Source: Amycolatopsis sp. DSM 110486 | Lineage (GTDB): Bacteria > Actinomycetota > Actinomycetes > Mycobacteriales > Pseudonocardiaceae | NCBI RefSeq assembly: GCF_019468465.1 | Contig: NZ_CP080519.1 | Span: forward strand, 868,001-932,000 | Reading direction: 5' to 3' | Length of the DNA: 64,000 bases | Part shown: one piece after another, positions 45,801 to 53,172 of the stretch | Layout of the letters: each line of letters begins with the position of its first letter | How positions within the stretch are numbered: the first letter of the stretch is position 1 | The notes under the pieces: model-generated | The model's input: the letters and a program-made list of their open reading frames with translations, nothing else | Database searches by the model: none | What the model was told of the DNA's origin: nothing | Translations under genes and position numbers: made by a program

Positions 45801-45877
45801 GCCCTCGTAGCTCAGCTGGATAGAGCAAGAGCCTTCTAATCTCTAGGTCGCAGGTTCGAGTCCTGCCGGGGGCACCA
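45801..45877 (+). tRNA. tRNA-Arg, anticodon TCT
   Basis: Acceptor GCCCTCG pairs with CGGGGGC (one T-G). D-arm GCTC / GAGC, T-arm GCAGG TTCGAGT CCTGC and encoded CCA are all present. The anticodon loop CTTCTAA gives TCT at 45835-45837, reading AGA. The anticodon stem AGAGC / TCTCT has a C-T mismatch next to the loop, which is unusual. AGA is a rare codon in high-GC actinobacteria. Confidence 0.92.
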
Positions 45878-45886
45878 CCAGCGGAA

Positions 45887-45913
45887 ATGCCGCGCGCAGT
45901 CAGCGCGCGGCAT
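45887..45913 (+). terminator. terminator after tRNA-Arg
   Basis: Perfect 11-bp arms ATGCCGCGCGC / GCGCGCGGCAT with a 5-nt loop, 10 bp after the tRNA. Confidence 0.7.
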
Positions 45914-46158
45914 CCGCCGTGGCCGAGAAATCGGCGCCACGCCACGGGTCGCGTCGGCGCGGGCGAGAGCGCCCACTGTGGACGGCCCGCACCGGCCGTC
46001 GATCTTCCACACGACCGGACGCCGGATCGCGCAGCGGCCGAATGGGCCAACAGTTCCGGGCCGAGTTCCACTTGAGACACGCTTGTTATCTGGCGCCGCC
46101 ACGCGGAATGCGCGACGGAGCGGTCACGCGCAGCCACAACGAACCCCTCGAGGACCCC

Positions 46159-46457
46159 GTGGACCACAACGAATCGCGAAACCGGCGGCGCGCCGGGAAC
46201 CAGGTGGCGCGTGCGTTGTTCGACGAGGCGCGGCGCCCGCCGGGCTCGTGCGGCGGCACCTGCTCAAGCTGCGTTACCTCGCCGATCACCCGCAGCAGCA
46301 CGGTGAAAACCCGGCCGCGCCGTTCCCGCTCGGCGGCACACCGCGCAGACGCCGCCGCACACCACCCGCAGTTCAGCTGGTGTTCGACTTCGCCGCGGAA
46401 GAAGAACCGAAGAACGACAGGACAACCATCGGACAGTCCACATCGGACGCTGCCTGA
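46159..46457 (+). pseudogene. frameshifted small ORF, unknown family
   Basis: From GTG 46159 (AGGA upstream) the frame reads MDHNESRNRRRAGNQVARAL, then FDEARRPPGSCGG. Near 46250 the coding pattern moves to the next frame: HLLKLRYLADHPQQHGENPA, a GGTPRRRRR run, AVQLVFDFAAEEE, ending 46457. Both halves look protein-like and each fades at the switch, so a single-base indel (or a sequencing error) is likely. No family is recognised. 45914-46158 and 46458-46505 hold nothing identifiable. Confidence 0.35.
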
Positions 46458-46505
46458 CGCCCGACCGTAGGCGAACCGTATCTTCGAGTGACGAAGGGAG
46501 GGGTC

Positions 46506-46862
46506 GTGAACGTCGAGCAGGTGCGGGAAGCCCCCGTCGAACCGTACGCGGTCGGGGTGCCGGTGCTCAGGGTCGTCGACGTCGTCGGACGGCGGTCCGG
46601 GGAGTCGCGGCCGGTGGTGCTGAACGTCACGGAGCTGGACGGCCGGCAGTACGTCTGCGCGCCCGACGGCCGCGGCTGGGTGCGCAACCTGCTCGCCGCC
46701 GGGTACTGCCGCGTGGAGCGCGACGGGCCCCAAGGGCGGGACACCGTCCGGCGCGTCCGGCCCGTTGGCGACGAAGAAGCGCAGCCGGTACTCGAGACCC
46801 GGGCCGCGAACTTCCCGGACAGGCGGCTCACGACCGTGCTGCGCCTGGAACCCCTGGACTAG
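46506..46862 (+). CDS. deazaflavin (F420)-dependent nitroreductase-family protein, Ddn-like
   Basis: 118 aa, split-barrel fold. VPVLRVVDVVGRRSGESRPVVLNVTELDGRQYVCAP and GRGWVRNLLAAGYCRVERDG (each seen in part) match the Ddn/FDOR-A group that binds F420H2. The substrate is unknown. GTG 46506 was chosen because GGGAGGGG lies 3-4 nt upstream and the conserved part begins there. It is located just before the TetR-controlled alpha/beta hydrolase. Confidence 0.75.
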   Translation: MNVEQVREAPVEPYAVGVPVLRVVDVVGRRSGESRPVVLNVTELDGRQYVCAPDGRGWVRNLLAAGYCRVERDGPQGRDTVRRVRPVGDEEAQPVLETRAANFPDRRLTTVLRLEPLD

Positions 46863-46884
46863 CCCGAGACACCCCGTTTAGGTG

Positions 46885-46923
46885 ATGCACGTCATCTATC
46901 GATCATAAATAGATGAGGTGCAT
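46885..46923. promoter_or_regulatory. large inverted-repeat operator of the alpha/beta hydrolase
   Basis: Arms ATGCACGTCATCTAT (46885-46899) and ATAGATGAGGTGCAT (46909-46923) pair at 14 of 15 positions around a 9-bp spacer. Each arm is itself a GATG...CAT half-palindrome. A related ATATGA / TCATCT dyad precedes the TetR gene at 48482. Confidence 0.65.
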
Positions 46924-46965
46924 AATCTAAACCAGCAGATCGACCCAGTCGAAGGAGTCCCGGAG

Positions 46966-47826
46966 ATGTCGCAGACCATCACCCCCAGCCAGCTGACCAC
47001 CCCGAACCTCACCATCGAGGCCGGCAACGGCGTGACCTACGCCTACCGCCGCTTCGGCAACACCGAGCGCGACGTGCGCCCGCTCGTGTTCCTGCAGCAC
47101 TTCCGCGGCAACCTCGACAACTGGGACCCGCAGCTGGTCGACGCGATCGCAGCCGAGCGCGAGGTGATCCTGTTCGACAACACCGGCGTCGGCGGCAGCT
47201 CGGGCGCCACCCCGCGCACCATCACCGCCATGGCGCACGACGCGCTGGCCTTCCTCGACGCGCTCGGGCTCACCGACGTCGACGTGCTCGGCTTCTCACT
47301 CGGCGGGTTCGTCGCGCAGGAACTCACCCTCATCCGGCCCCTGCTGGTGCACCGGCTCGTGCTCGCCGGCACCAGCCACGAAGGCGGCTTCGGCTTCCAC
47401 ACCTGGACCGGCGAGACCGGCACCGCCGCCAAGTCCGACGAGCCCGCCGCCGAGCACCTGCTGCACCTGTTCTTCGCGAAGACCCCGACCGGCGTCGCGA
47501 AGGGCTGGGAGTTCGTGCAGCGCATCTTCACCCGCACCGAGGACCGCGACGAGGGCGTCTCGCTCGCCACCCGCGACGCGCAGCTCGACGCGATCACCTC
47601 GTGGGGCATCCCGGACCCGAGCCGCCTCGCGCGCCTCGCCGCCATCACGCAGCCGACGCTGGTCGCCAACGGGGACAACGACATCATGGTCCCCACGCCC
47701 AACTCGAAGGTCCTGGCGGACCACCTGCCCAACGCCCGCCTCGCGATCTACCCGGGCGCCGGCCACGGCTTCCTGTTCCACTACGCCACCGAGTTCGCCG
47801 GCGACGTCAACGCCTTCCTCGGCTGA
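46966..47826 (+). CDS. alpha/beta hydrolase
   Basis: 286 aa. The nucleophile elbow is GFSLGG (about residue 105), the oxyanion region LQHFRGNLDNWDP, the acid Asp probably in NGDNDIMVP, and the catalytic His in GAGHGFLFH. It resembles esterase/haloperoxidase-type hydrolases induced by electrophilic compounds in many bacteria. The start is ATG 46966 with GGAG upstream; an earlier in-frame GTG at 46918 lies inside the operator and was rejected. It is preceded by a large operator and followed by a convergent TetR gene, the likely repressor. Confidence 0.88.
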   Translation: MSQTITPSQLTTPNLTIEAGNGVTYAYRRFGNTERDVRPLVFLQHFRGNLDNWDPQLVDAIAAEREVILFDNTGVGGSSGATPRTITAMAHDALAFLDALGLTDVDVLGFSLGGFVAQELTLIRPLLVHRLVLAGTSHEGGFGFHTWTGETGTAAKSDEPAAEHLLHLFFAKTPTGVAKGWEFVQRIFTRTEDRDEGVSLATRDAQLDAITSWGIPDPSRLARLAAITQPTLVANGDNDIMVPTPNSKVLADHLPNARLAIYPGAGHGFLFHYATEFAGDVNAFLG

Positions 47827-47838
47827 TCCTCCACAACA

Positions 47839-47874
47839 GACAATGGTCCGGCACCACCGTGCCGGACCATTGTC
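47839..47874. terminator. bidirectional terminator between hydrolase and TetR genes
   Basis: Perfect 16-bp arms GACAATGGTCCGGCAC / GTGCCGGACCATTGTC with a CACC loop, 13 bp after the hydrolase stop and 30 bp after the TetR stop. Confidence 0.85.
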
Positions 47875-47903
47875 GTGCGTTCACACAAAAATCCACAAAG
47901 GAC

Positions 47904-48482
47904 TCACTCGTGCACGGTCTCGACCACCCGCCGGCGCGCGGCTTCCAGGAACTCGTCCGACAGCGGATCCCCCGCCGTCCCCCGGGCCAGGTACAGCGCG
48001 CCCACCAAGGTCGCCAGCGTCGCCATGTGGTCCTCCCGCGTGGCGGACTCACCGTCGAACTCGGCGAGCACGTCGAGGAACGTCCGCACGCCATCGGCAT
48101 ACGACTTGCGCAGCGGGCTCCCCTGCTCGTCCCGCGCCGCCTCGCCACCGAGCGCCGTGGCGGGACAGCCTTCGCCAGGCGTATCCCGGGATTCCTGCGA
48201 CATGTACGAAGCCGCCAGCTCCGCGCGACGCTCGCCCACCGACGCCTCGGGGATCTGCCGCAGCTGCGCCGCGAGCTGCTCGAACGCCTCCGCCGCCGCC
48301 TCCCCGGCCAGCGCCTCCTTCGAGGCGAACTGCCGGTAGAACCCGCCCTGCGTGAGGCCCACTTCGCCCATCAGCTCGGCCACACTGACGCCGCCGACGC
48401 CCCGCTCGCGGAACAGCCGCGCGGCTGCCGTGACGACCTCACTGCGGTGCCGATCGGCCTCGGCTCGTGACACGCGTCCCAT
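47904..48482 (-). CDS. TetR/AcrR-family regulator
   Basis: 192 aa. HTH: VVTAAARLFRERGVGGVSVAELMGEVGLTQGGFYRQFASKEAL (two segments). The C-terminal domain contains RDTPGEGCPATALGGEAARD, with the cysteine seen in NemR/YjdC-like TetR_C_33 regulators that sense electrophiles. The ATG has GAGGAGGACGC upstream. A dyad ATATGA / TCATCT lies 34 bp before its start and resembles the half-sites at 46885. Autoregulation plus repression of the hydrolase is inferred. Confidence 0.87.
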   Translation of the reverse strand: MGRVSRAEADRHRSEVVTAAARLFRERGVGGVSVAELMGEVGLTQGGFYRQFASKEALAGEAAAEAFEQLAAQLRQIPEASVGERRAELAASYMSQESRDTPGEGCPATALGGEAARDEQGSPLRKSYADGVRTFLDVLAEFDGESATREDHMATLATLVGALYLARGTAGDPLSDEFLEAARRRVVETVHE

Positions 48483-48515
48483 GCGTCCTCCTCAAGGGAA
48501 ACCTCTCCCCATGAT

Positions 48516-48533
48516 ATATGAGGACCGTCATCT
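48516..48533 (-). promoter_or_regulatory. TetR autoregulatory dyad
   Basis: ATATGA GGACCG TCATCT, five of six arm positions pairing. It shares the AGATGA half-site with the 46885 operator and lies upstream of the TetR start. Confidence 0.45.
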
Positions 48534-48674
48534 TTTCCCCGTCGACGACCGTGACGCCCACGACAGCCCCGCCACGCCCCCCATGACACGTTGGGGGACT
48601 CAAGGGGTGGAACCACCGGAATCCGGACATTTCCCGAAAGCGGAAACCCCGCATTCGAAGGAAAGGCGGCGAGG

Positions 48675-48920
48675 ATGAAAACTCGAATCGCTTCCTGGGC
48701 CACAGCCGGCGCACTCGTGTGCGGCGGCCTGGTGGCCACAGCCCTGCCCGCGGCGGCCGACCAGGTGCCCGGCAACCCGGACCGGTTCTACGCCTACTGT
48801 TCCATCGACGTGCTCGTTTTCCCCTTGGCCTGCACGGAAACCGACGCCAAGCACACGTCGCACGAGTGTTCCTACGTGCTCTACGGCGTGGACCTCACGA
48901 TCGCCTGCGAAAGAATCTGA
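48675..48920 (+). CDS. small secreted four-cysteine protein
   Basis: 81 aa. ATG 48675 has GGCGGCGAGG upstream. A Sec signal peptide (MKTRIASWATAGALVCGGLV, cleavage after AAA at about residue 31) leads to a ~50-residue mature peptide starting DQVPGNPDRFYAYCS. It contains four cysteines (FYAYCS, PLACTE, HECSY, IACERI), probably two disulfides. No family is recognised. The spacing would suit a secreted inhibitor or toxin-like peptide, but nothing proves it. The open frame upstream (48591) was rejected. Confidence 0.65.
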   Translation: MKTRIASWATAGALVCGGLVATALPAAADQVPGNPDRFYAYCSIDVLVFPLACTETDAKHTSHECSYVLYGVDLTIACERI

Positions 48921-48930
48921 CCACGGGCGC

Positions 48931-49602
48931 TCAAATCTGGCCGGCCCACGATTCCACGCGCTCGGTCCCGATGTCGGTGTCGTATCCGTGACCCGGGTGC
49001 ACCACCGTTTCATCGGGCAGCACGAGCAATTTCCGGCGCACCGAATCATGCAGCGTCGATCGGCTCGACATCACGTCGCCGGTCATGCCCGGGCCGCCGG
49101 ACAGGAGCGTGTCGCCGCTGAAGAGCAAGCCTTCGTCGGGCAGGTGCAAACACACCGAACCCGCCGTGTGACCCGGGGTGTGCAGCACAACCACCGGTGA
49201 GCCGGCGACGGTGAGCACCTGCCCATCGGCCAGCTCGGCGTCGGGGCGGCGGCCGGGGTTGACCGTGGCCCACAGCTTGGCGTCGCCGGGGTGCAGCAGC
49301 ACGGGCGCACCCGTCGCGTCGGCCAGGGCGAGCGCGGCGTCGGCGTGGTCGTTGTGCGCGTGGGTGCACAGGATGCCCAGCACATCGCGCCCGTCGATCG
49401 CGGCGGCGATGGCGGTCGAGTCGAATCCGGCGTCGACCACCAGCACCTCCTCCTCGTCGCCGAGGAGCCAGATGTTCGTGTCGACGGCGAAAGACACCCC
49501 GTCGAAGCGGTAGTTCCCGGCGGTCACCGTGAGATCGACGTCCACGCCCGGGACGATCGCACGCACCACGAGCCGCGGTGGTCTCAAATAGCGACAGCTC
49601 AA
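48931..49602 (-). CDS. MBL-fold metallo-hydrolase
   Basis: About 223 aa. Metal motif THAHNDHADA, then HTPGHTAGSVCLHLPDEGLLFSGDTL with metal His and Asp, and the late His in VVHPGHGYDT. This pattern is of the glyoxalase II-like hydrolase group. The start is probably TTG 49602, which overlaps the TetR stop in the sequence TTGA. A GTG at 49569 beginning the conserved region is an alternative. It is the second gene of a TetR-MBL unit. Confidence 0.85.
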   Translation of the reverse strand: MSCRYLRPPRLVVRAIVPGVDVDLTVTAGNYRFDGVSFAVDTNIWLLGDEEEVLVVDAGFDSTAIAAAIDGRDVLGILCTHAHNDHADAALALADATGAPVLLHPGDAKLWATVNPGRRPDAELADGQVLTVAGSPVVVLHTPGHTAGSVCLHLPDEGLLFSGDTLLSGGPGMTGDVMSSRSTLHDSVRRKLLVLPDETVVHPGHGYDTDIGTERVESWAGQI

Positions 49603-50189
49603 CGCGGGCGCAGCCCGTCGACAAGCGTCGCGATGGTCTCGTCCACCAACTGCGCCACCGGCCGCGCCCCACTCATGCCGCTGGTCACCAGAGACGCGAG
49701 CCCCTGCAGCGTCGCGAAGATCGCGAACGCCACGTGCTCACCCGCCACCACGTCGCCGCCCGCCTGCGCGCGGGCGATCATCGCCGACGTCGCGGCGAAC
49801 GTCCGGTCCGCCACCGCCCGCAGGTCACGGGCGTCCTCGCGGTTCTTCGCCGCGAACATCAGGTCCAGCAGCGCCGGCCGCCGCGTCGCGAAACCGACCC
49901 ACGTATGCGCGAAGGCCAGCAGCGCGGCGGCGAACGGCGCGCCGTCGTCCGCGCGCGCCGCCTCGAGCTCGTGCCCCAGCTGCTCGAAACCCCGCTCCGC
50001 GAGCGCGTCGAGCAACGCCCGCTTGTCCGCGAAGTGCTGGCGCGGCGCGCCGTGGCTCACCCCCGCGTCGCGCGCCAGCTGCCGCAGCGACAGCTCGTCG
50101 GGCCCCGACTCCTCCAGCACCCGCTCGGCGTTCTCGAGCAGCACCGCCCGCAGGTTGCCGTGGTGGTAGCTGGTGCGCGCCTCCGTCAT
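49599..50189 (-). CDS. TetR/AcrR-family regulator
   Basis: 196 aa from ATG 50189. HTH segment: LLENAERVLEESGPDELSLR, then QLARDAGVSHGAPRQHFADK. The C-terminal domain (FVAFAHTWVGFATRRPALLDLMFAAK pattern) matches TetR_C_13/WHG-type regulators. The frame extends 18 codons upstream without support. It is coupled to the MBL hydrolase downstream and divergent from the sialidase. Confidence 0.85.
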   Translation of the reverse strand: MTEARTSYHHGNLRAVLLENAERVLEESGPDELSLRQLARDAGVSHGAPRQHFADKRALLDALAERGFEQLGHELEAARADDGAPFAAALLAFAHTWVGFATRRPALLDLMFAAKNREDARDLRAVADRTFAATSAMIARAQAGGDVVAGEHVAFAIFATLQGLASLVTSGMSGARPVAQLVDETIATLVDGLRPR

Positions 50190-50227
50190 GGCCGGAACCC
50201 TACGCGAGTGTAGGCAGCGACAACACC

Positions 50228-50294
50228 TTGACGAACCCCGCACCGCTCCCTAGGTTGTCCGGACATAGGACGTCGGACATCCCATGTCCTGTGT
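50228..50294 (+). promoter_or_regulatory. sialidase promoter with operator over the start site
   Basis: TTGACG (50228-50233), exactly 17 bp, TAGGTT (50251-50256) form a strong SigA-like promoter. From about +1 an inverted repeat ACATAGGAC / GTCCTGTGT (50263-50271, 50286-50294; 8 of 9) and a nested GGACAT / ATGTCC (50275-50289) follow, consistent with repression. Confidence 0.6.
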
Positions 50295-50329
50295 CTCTCC
50301 CCCCATCCCCACTGACGAGGAGGCGGAAC

Positions 50330-51514
50330 GTGTCACCGATCCGCAGGTTCGGGACGACTCTTCTCGCGGCAGCCGCACTCGGGCTGTCGTTCACCCCCGC
50401 GGCCACGGCCGCACCCACGCACCACGGCTGCGCGTCGTCGGTGCCCTTCACCTCCGGCTCCGAGGGCTACGACACCTTCCGCATCCCCGCGGTGGTGCGC
50501 GCCGCCGACGGGTCGCTGGTGGCGTTCGCCGAAGGCCGGCGCGATTCGGCCGGCGACTCCGGCGCCATCCAGACCGTGTCGAAAACCTCGCGCGACGGCG
50601 GCTGCACCTGGAGCCCGCCGACCGTCGTGGACAGCAACGGCGACAACACCGCCGGCAACCCCACACCGGTCGTGGCGCGCGACGGCGAGCTCGTGCTGCT
50701 GACCGTCCACAACGGACCGGTCAGCGAAGCGCAGATCATGTCCGGCACCGCGTCCGCGCAGGACACCCGCCGCGTGTTCGTGTCCAGCAGCCGCGACAAC
50801 GGCCGCACCTGGACGCCGACCCGCGACATCACCTCCGAAACCAAACTGCCCACCTGGCGCTGGTACGCCACCGGTCCGGGGCACGCCACGCTGCTGCGCC
50901 ACGGCCCGCACGCCGGCCGGATCGTGGTGCCCGCCAACCACTCCAGCGCTCCCCCCGCCGGTTCCACCGACATCGGCACGGAGGCGAAGTACTACGGCGG
51001 CCACGACCTCTACAGCGACGACAACGGCCGCACCTGGCACATCGGCTTCACCGACGACCGCACCGACGGCGTGATCGCCGCCAACGAGACGTCGATGACC
51101 GAGCTGCCCACGGGCGCGCTGTACTTCACCAGCCGCAACCAGGGCTCCGCCGCCGACCACCGCGTCGACGGCTACAGCTTCGACGGCGGGAAGACGCTCG
51201 TGCGGCCGTACCAGGTGCAGCCGGGGATCTCCGGCACGAAGGTGGAAGGCAGCGTGCTGCAGACCACGATCCCTTGGCTGCTGCTGTACTCCGGCCCGGC
51301 CGACCCGGCCACCCGCGCGGTGATGCAGCTGCGGCTCAGCTCCGACGGCGGGCGCACGTGGCGCGCGGGCCGCACGCTGACGAGCAATCCGGCGGGCTAC
51401 TCCGACCTCGTGCAAGCCGACCCGGCGACGGTCGGCCTGCTCTACGAGACGGGCACCGCCGGCCCGTACGAAAGCGTGGTGTTCCAGCGCATCCCGCTCA
51501 CCGACGTGCGCTGA
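50330..51514 (+). CDS. secreted sialidase (exo-alpha-sialidase, GH33)
   Basis: 394 aa from GTG 50330, preceded by GAGGAGG. Signal peptide RFGTTLLAAAALGLSFTPAA, cleavage near ATA-APTHH. The six-bladed propeller marks are present: the FRIP motif (DTFRIPAVV), four Asp boxes (SRDGGCTWSP, SRDNGRTWTP, SDDNGRTWHI, SSDGGRTWRA) and a catalytic Glu in EGSVLQ, with an arginine triad likely from FRIP and later sites. It removes terminal sialic acids outside the cell. No sialic-acid uptake genes are adjacent. It is divergent from a TetR gene, and is under the promoter/operator at 50228. Confidence 0.92.
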   Translation: MSPIRRFGTTLLAAAALGLSFTPAATAAPTHHGCASSVPFTSGSEGYDTFRIPAVVRAADGSLVAFAEGRRDSAGDSGAIQTVSKTSRDGGCTWSPPTVVDSNGDNTAGNPTPVVARDGELVLLTVHNGPVSEAQIMSGTASAQDTRRVFVSSSRDNGRTWTPTRDITSETKLPTWRWYATGPGHATLLRHGPHAGRIVVPANHSSAPPAGSTDIGTEAKYYGGHDLYSDDNGRTWHIGFTDDRTDGVIAANETSMTELPTGALYFTSRNQGSAADHRVDGYSFDGGKTLVRPYQVQPGISGTKVEGSVLQTTIPWLLLYSGPADPATRAVMQLRLSSDGGRTWRAGRTLTSNPAGYSDLVQADPATVGLLYETGTAGPYESVVFQRIPLTDVR

Positions 51515-51526
51515 CCCACACCTCGG

Positions 51527-51554
51527 TCCTGCCGCGCCTGGGGGTGCGGCAGGA
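51527..51554 (+). terminator. terminator of the sialidase gene
   Basis: Perfect 9-bp arms TCCTGCCGC / GCGGCAGGA with a 10-nt loop, 13 bp after the stop. Confidence 0.65.
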
Positions 51555-51584
51555 TCGGGGGCCGGTGCGGAAGGGGGCACGGCG

Positions 51585-52325
51585 ATGACCGAAGACCGGT
51601 GGATCCGGCGCTACCACCCGGCGGACGACGCACCGGCGCGGCTGGTGTTCCTCCCGCACGCGGGCGGATCGGCGTCGTTCTTCCACCCGTTCTCGAAGGC
51701 ACTCTCGCCCGACGTCGACGTGCTCGCCGTGCAGTACCCCCGCCGCCAGGACCGGTTCGGCGAACCGCCGCTCACGCGGATCCCGGACCTCGCCGACGCG
51801 ATCACGCAGGCGTTGCTGCCGTGGCTCGACGTGCCCGTGGTGCTCTTCGGCCACAGCATGGGCGCCACCCTCGCGTACGAAGTCGGCCTCCGGCTGGAAG
51901 CACGCGGGTCTGGGCCGCACGCTGTCGTCGTCTCCGCTCGCCGCGCCCCGTCCCGCCCGGGCGACGACACCCGACACCTGCTCGACGACAACACCCTGCT
52001 CGCCGAAGTCGCGAACCTCAGCGGCACCGACCCGCGCGTGCTCGCCGACGAAGAGCTGCGCGCCCTGGTCCTCCCCGCGCTGCGCGCCGACTACACCGCC
52101 GTCGAAACCCACACCCACCCCGACGCCCCGCCGCTCGCGGCGCCGATCCACGCACACGCCGGCGCCGACGACCCGCGCGTGACCCCCGAGGACGTTCGAG
52201 CCTGGTCCGCCCACACCACCGGCGGCTTCGACTTCACGACCCACCCGGGCGGCCACTTCTACCTCACCGAACGGCTTCCGGACGTGGTGGCGGCACTGCG
52301 GAAGACCCTCGTGATCACCCAGTAG
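51585..52325 (+). CDS. type II thioesterase (PKS/NRPS-editing, alpha/beta hydrolase)
   Basis: 246 aa. RLVFLPHAGGSASFF is the conserved N-terminal motif, GHSMGA holds the catalytic Ser, and the late GGHFYLTE holds the His. QYPRRQDRFGEPP is typical of GrsT/RifR-type thioesterases that clear misprimed carrier proteins of polyketide or non-ribosomal-peptide synthases. No synthase gene lies in the window, so this is an orphan or serves a distant cluster. The ATG follows GGGGGCACGGCG. It is followed by the Ddn-like gene 10 bp downstream. Confidence 0.88.
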   Translation: MTEDRWIRRYHPADDAPARLVFLPHAGGSASFFHPFSKALSPDVDVLAVQYPRRQDRFGEPPLTRIPDLADAITQALLPWLDVPVVLFGHSMGATLAYEVGLRLEARGSGPHAVVVSARRAPSRPGDDTRHLLDDNTLLAEVANLSGTDPRVLADEELRALVLPALRADYTAVETHTHPDAPPLAAPIHAHAGADDPRVTPEDVRAWSAHTTGGFDFTTHPGGHFYLTERLPDVVAALRKTLVITQ

Positions 52326-52335
52326 GGTGCGCGAA

Positions 52336-52803
52336 ATGGGACTGCGAAAGCTCCTCACCGGGTTCGGCAAGACCACCGCGTTCGCCGCGCTCGGGCGGGC
52401 CCTCGTCCCGGCCGACCGCGTGATGTTGCGCGTGACCGGCGGACGCCTGGGTGTCGGCACGCCGCTGGGTCTGCCGGCCCTGCTGCTGACCACGGTCGGG
52501 CGCACGAGCGGCGAGCCGCGCCAGGTGCCGCTGCTCTACGTCGAACGCGACGGGGGCTACGTCGTGATCGGCTCCAACTGGGGCGGCGAGAAACAACCCG
52601 CGTGGTCGGCGAACCTGCTCGCCCAGCCCGACGCGACCGTCAGCATGCGCGGGCGCACCACCGAAGTCCGCGCCCGGCTGCTCGAAGGCGACGAGCGCCA
52701 GGAGATGTGGGACGCCGTGGCCCGGTACTGGCCCGCCTACGACACGTACGCCGTGCGCGCCGCCCATCGCGAAATCCGGGTGTTCCTCCTCTCGCCCCGG
52801 TAG
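52336..52803 (+). CDS. deazaflavin (F420)-dependent nitroreductase-family protein
   Basis: 155 aa. LPALLLTTVGRTSGEPRQVPLLYVERDGGYVVIGSNWGG and HPAWSANLLAQPDATV-like motifs (here QPAWSANLLAQPDATVSM) are diagnostic of the Ddn/FDOR-A family binding F420H2. The WPAYDTYAVRAAHREIRVFLL C-terminus also fits. The substrate is unknown. ATG 52336 is preferred; GTG 52327 is possible. Same-strand neighbours are the thioesterase (10 bp) and the YCII protein (33 bp), probably one transcript. Confidence 0.88.
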   Translation: MGLRKLLTGFGKTTAFAALGRALVPADRVMLRVTGGRLGVGTPLGLPALLLTTVGRTSGEPRQVPLLYVERDGGYVVIGSNWGGEKQPAWSANLLAQPDATVSMRGRTTEVRARLLEGDERQEMWDAVARYWPAYDTYAVRAAHREIRVFLLSPR

Positions 52804-52836
52804 CTTGGGCCATTCGGCCGAGCGAAGGAGAGGCGG

Positions 52837-53169
52837 ATGCCGCACTACGCGATCCTGATCTACGAGCGCGAGACGCCCGGCGGCGGCGCGGATCTCCCGC
52901 CCGAGCTGCTCGAAGAGCACGCCCGCGTCGAGGACCGCATCACCGCTTCCGGCGGCACGCTGATCGCCGGGTACGCCACGCAGCCCTCGGCCATGACGCG
53001 ATCGCTTCGCGGCGCGTCGGTCACCCCCGGCGCCTTCGCGGTGAGCCCGGAGGCCATGGCCGGCTTTTTCATCGTCGACGCGCGCGACCTCGACCACGCC
53101 GTGGAGATCGGCGGTTTCGTCCCGGTCCTCGACGGCGGCGTCGAGGTCCGGCCGCTGCTCGGCGGCTGA
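52837..53169 (+). CDS. YCII-related domain protein
   Basis: 110 aa, ferredoxin-like YCII/DGPF fold: MPHYAILIYE, HARVEDRITASGGTLIAGYA, GFFIVDARDLDHAVEI, VEVRPLLGG. Such proteins commonly accompany ECF sigma factors of the SnoaL/DGPF type; here it is convergent, 3 bp away, with the ECF gene at 53173. The ATG has GGAGAGGCGG upstream. Molecular function is unknown. Confidence 0.8.
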   Translation: MPHYAILIYERETPGGGADLPPELLEEHARVEDRITASGGTLIAGYATQPSAMTRSLRGASVTPGAFAVSPEAMAGFFIVDARDLDHAVEIGGFVPVLDGGVEVRPLLGG

Positions 53170-53172
53170 GTC

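Noticed and set aside
45878..46505. Integrated element next to tRNA-Arg
   Set aside because: No integrase, excisionase or duplicated tRNA 3' end could be seen in the window.
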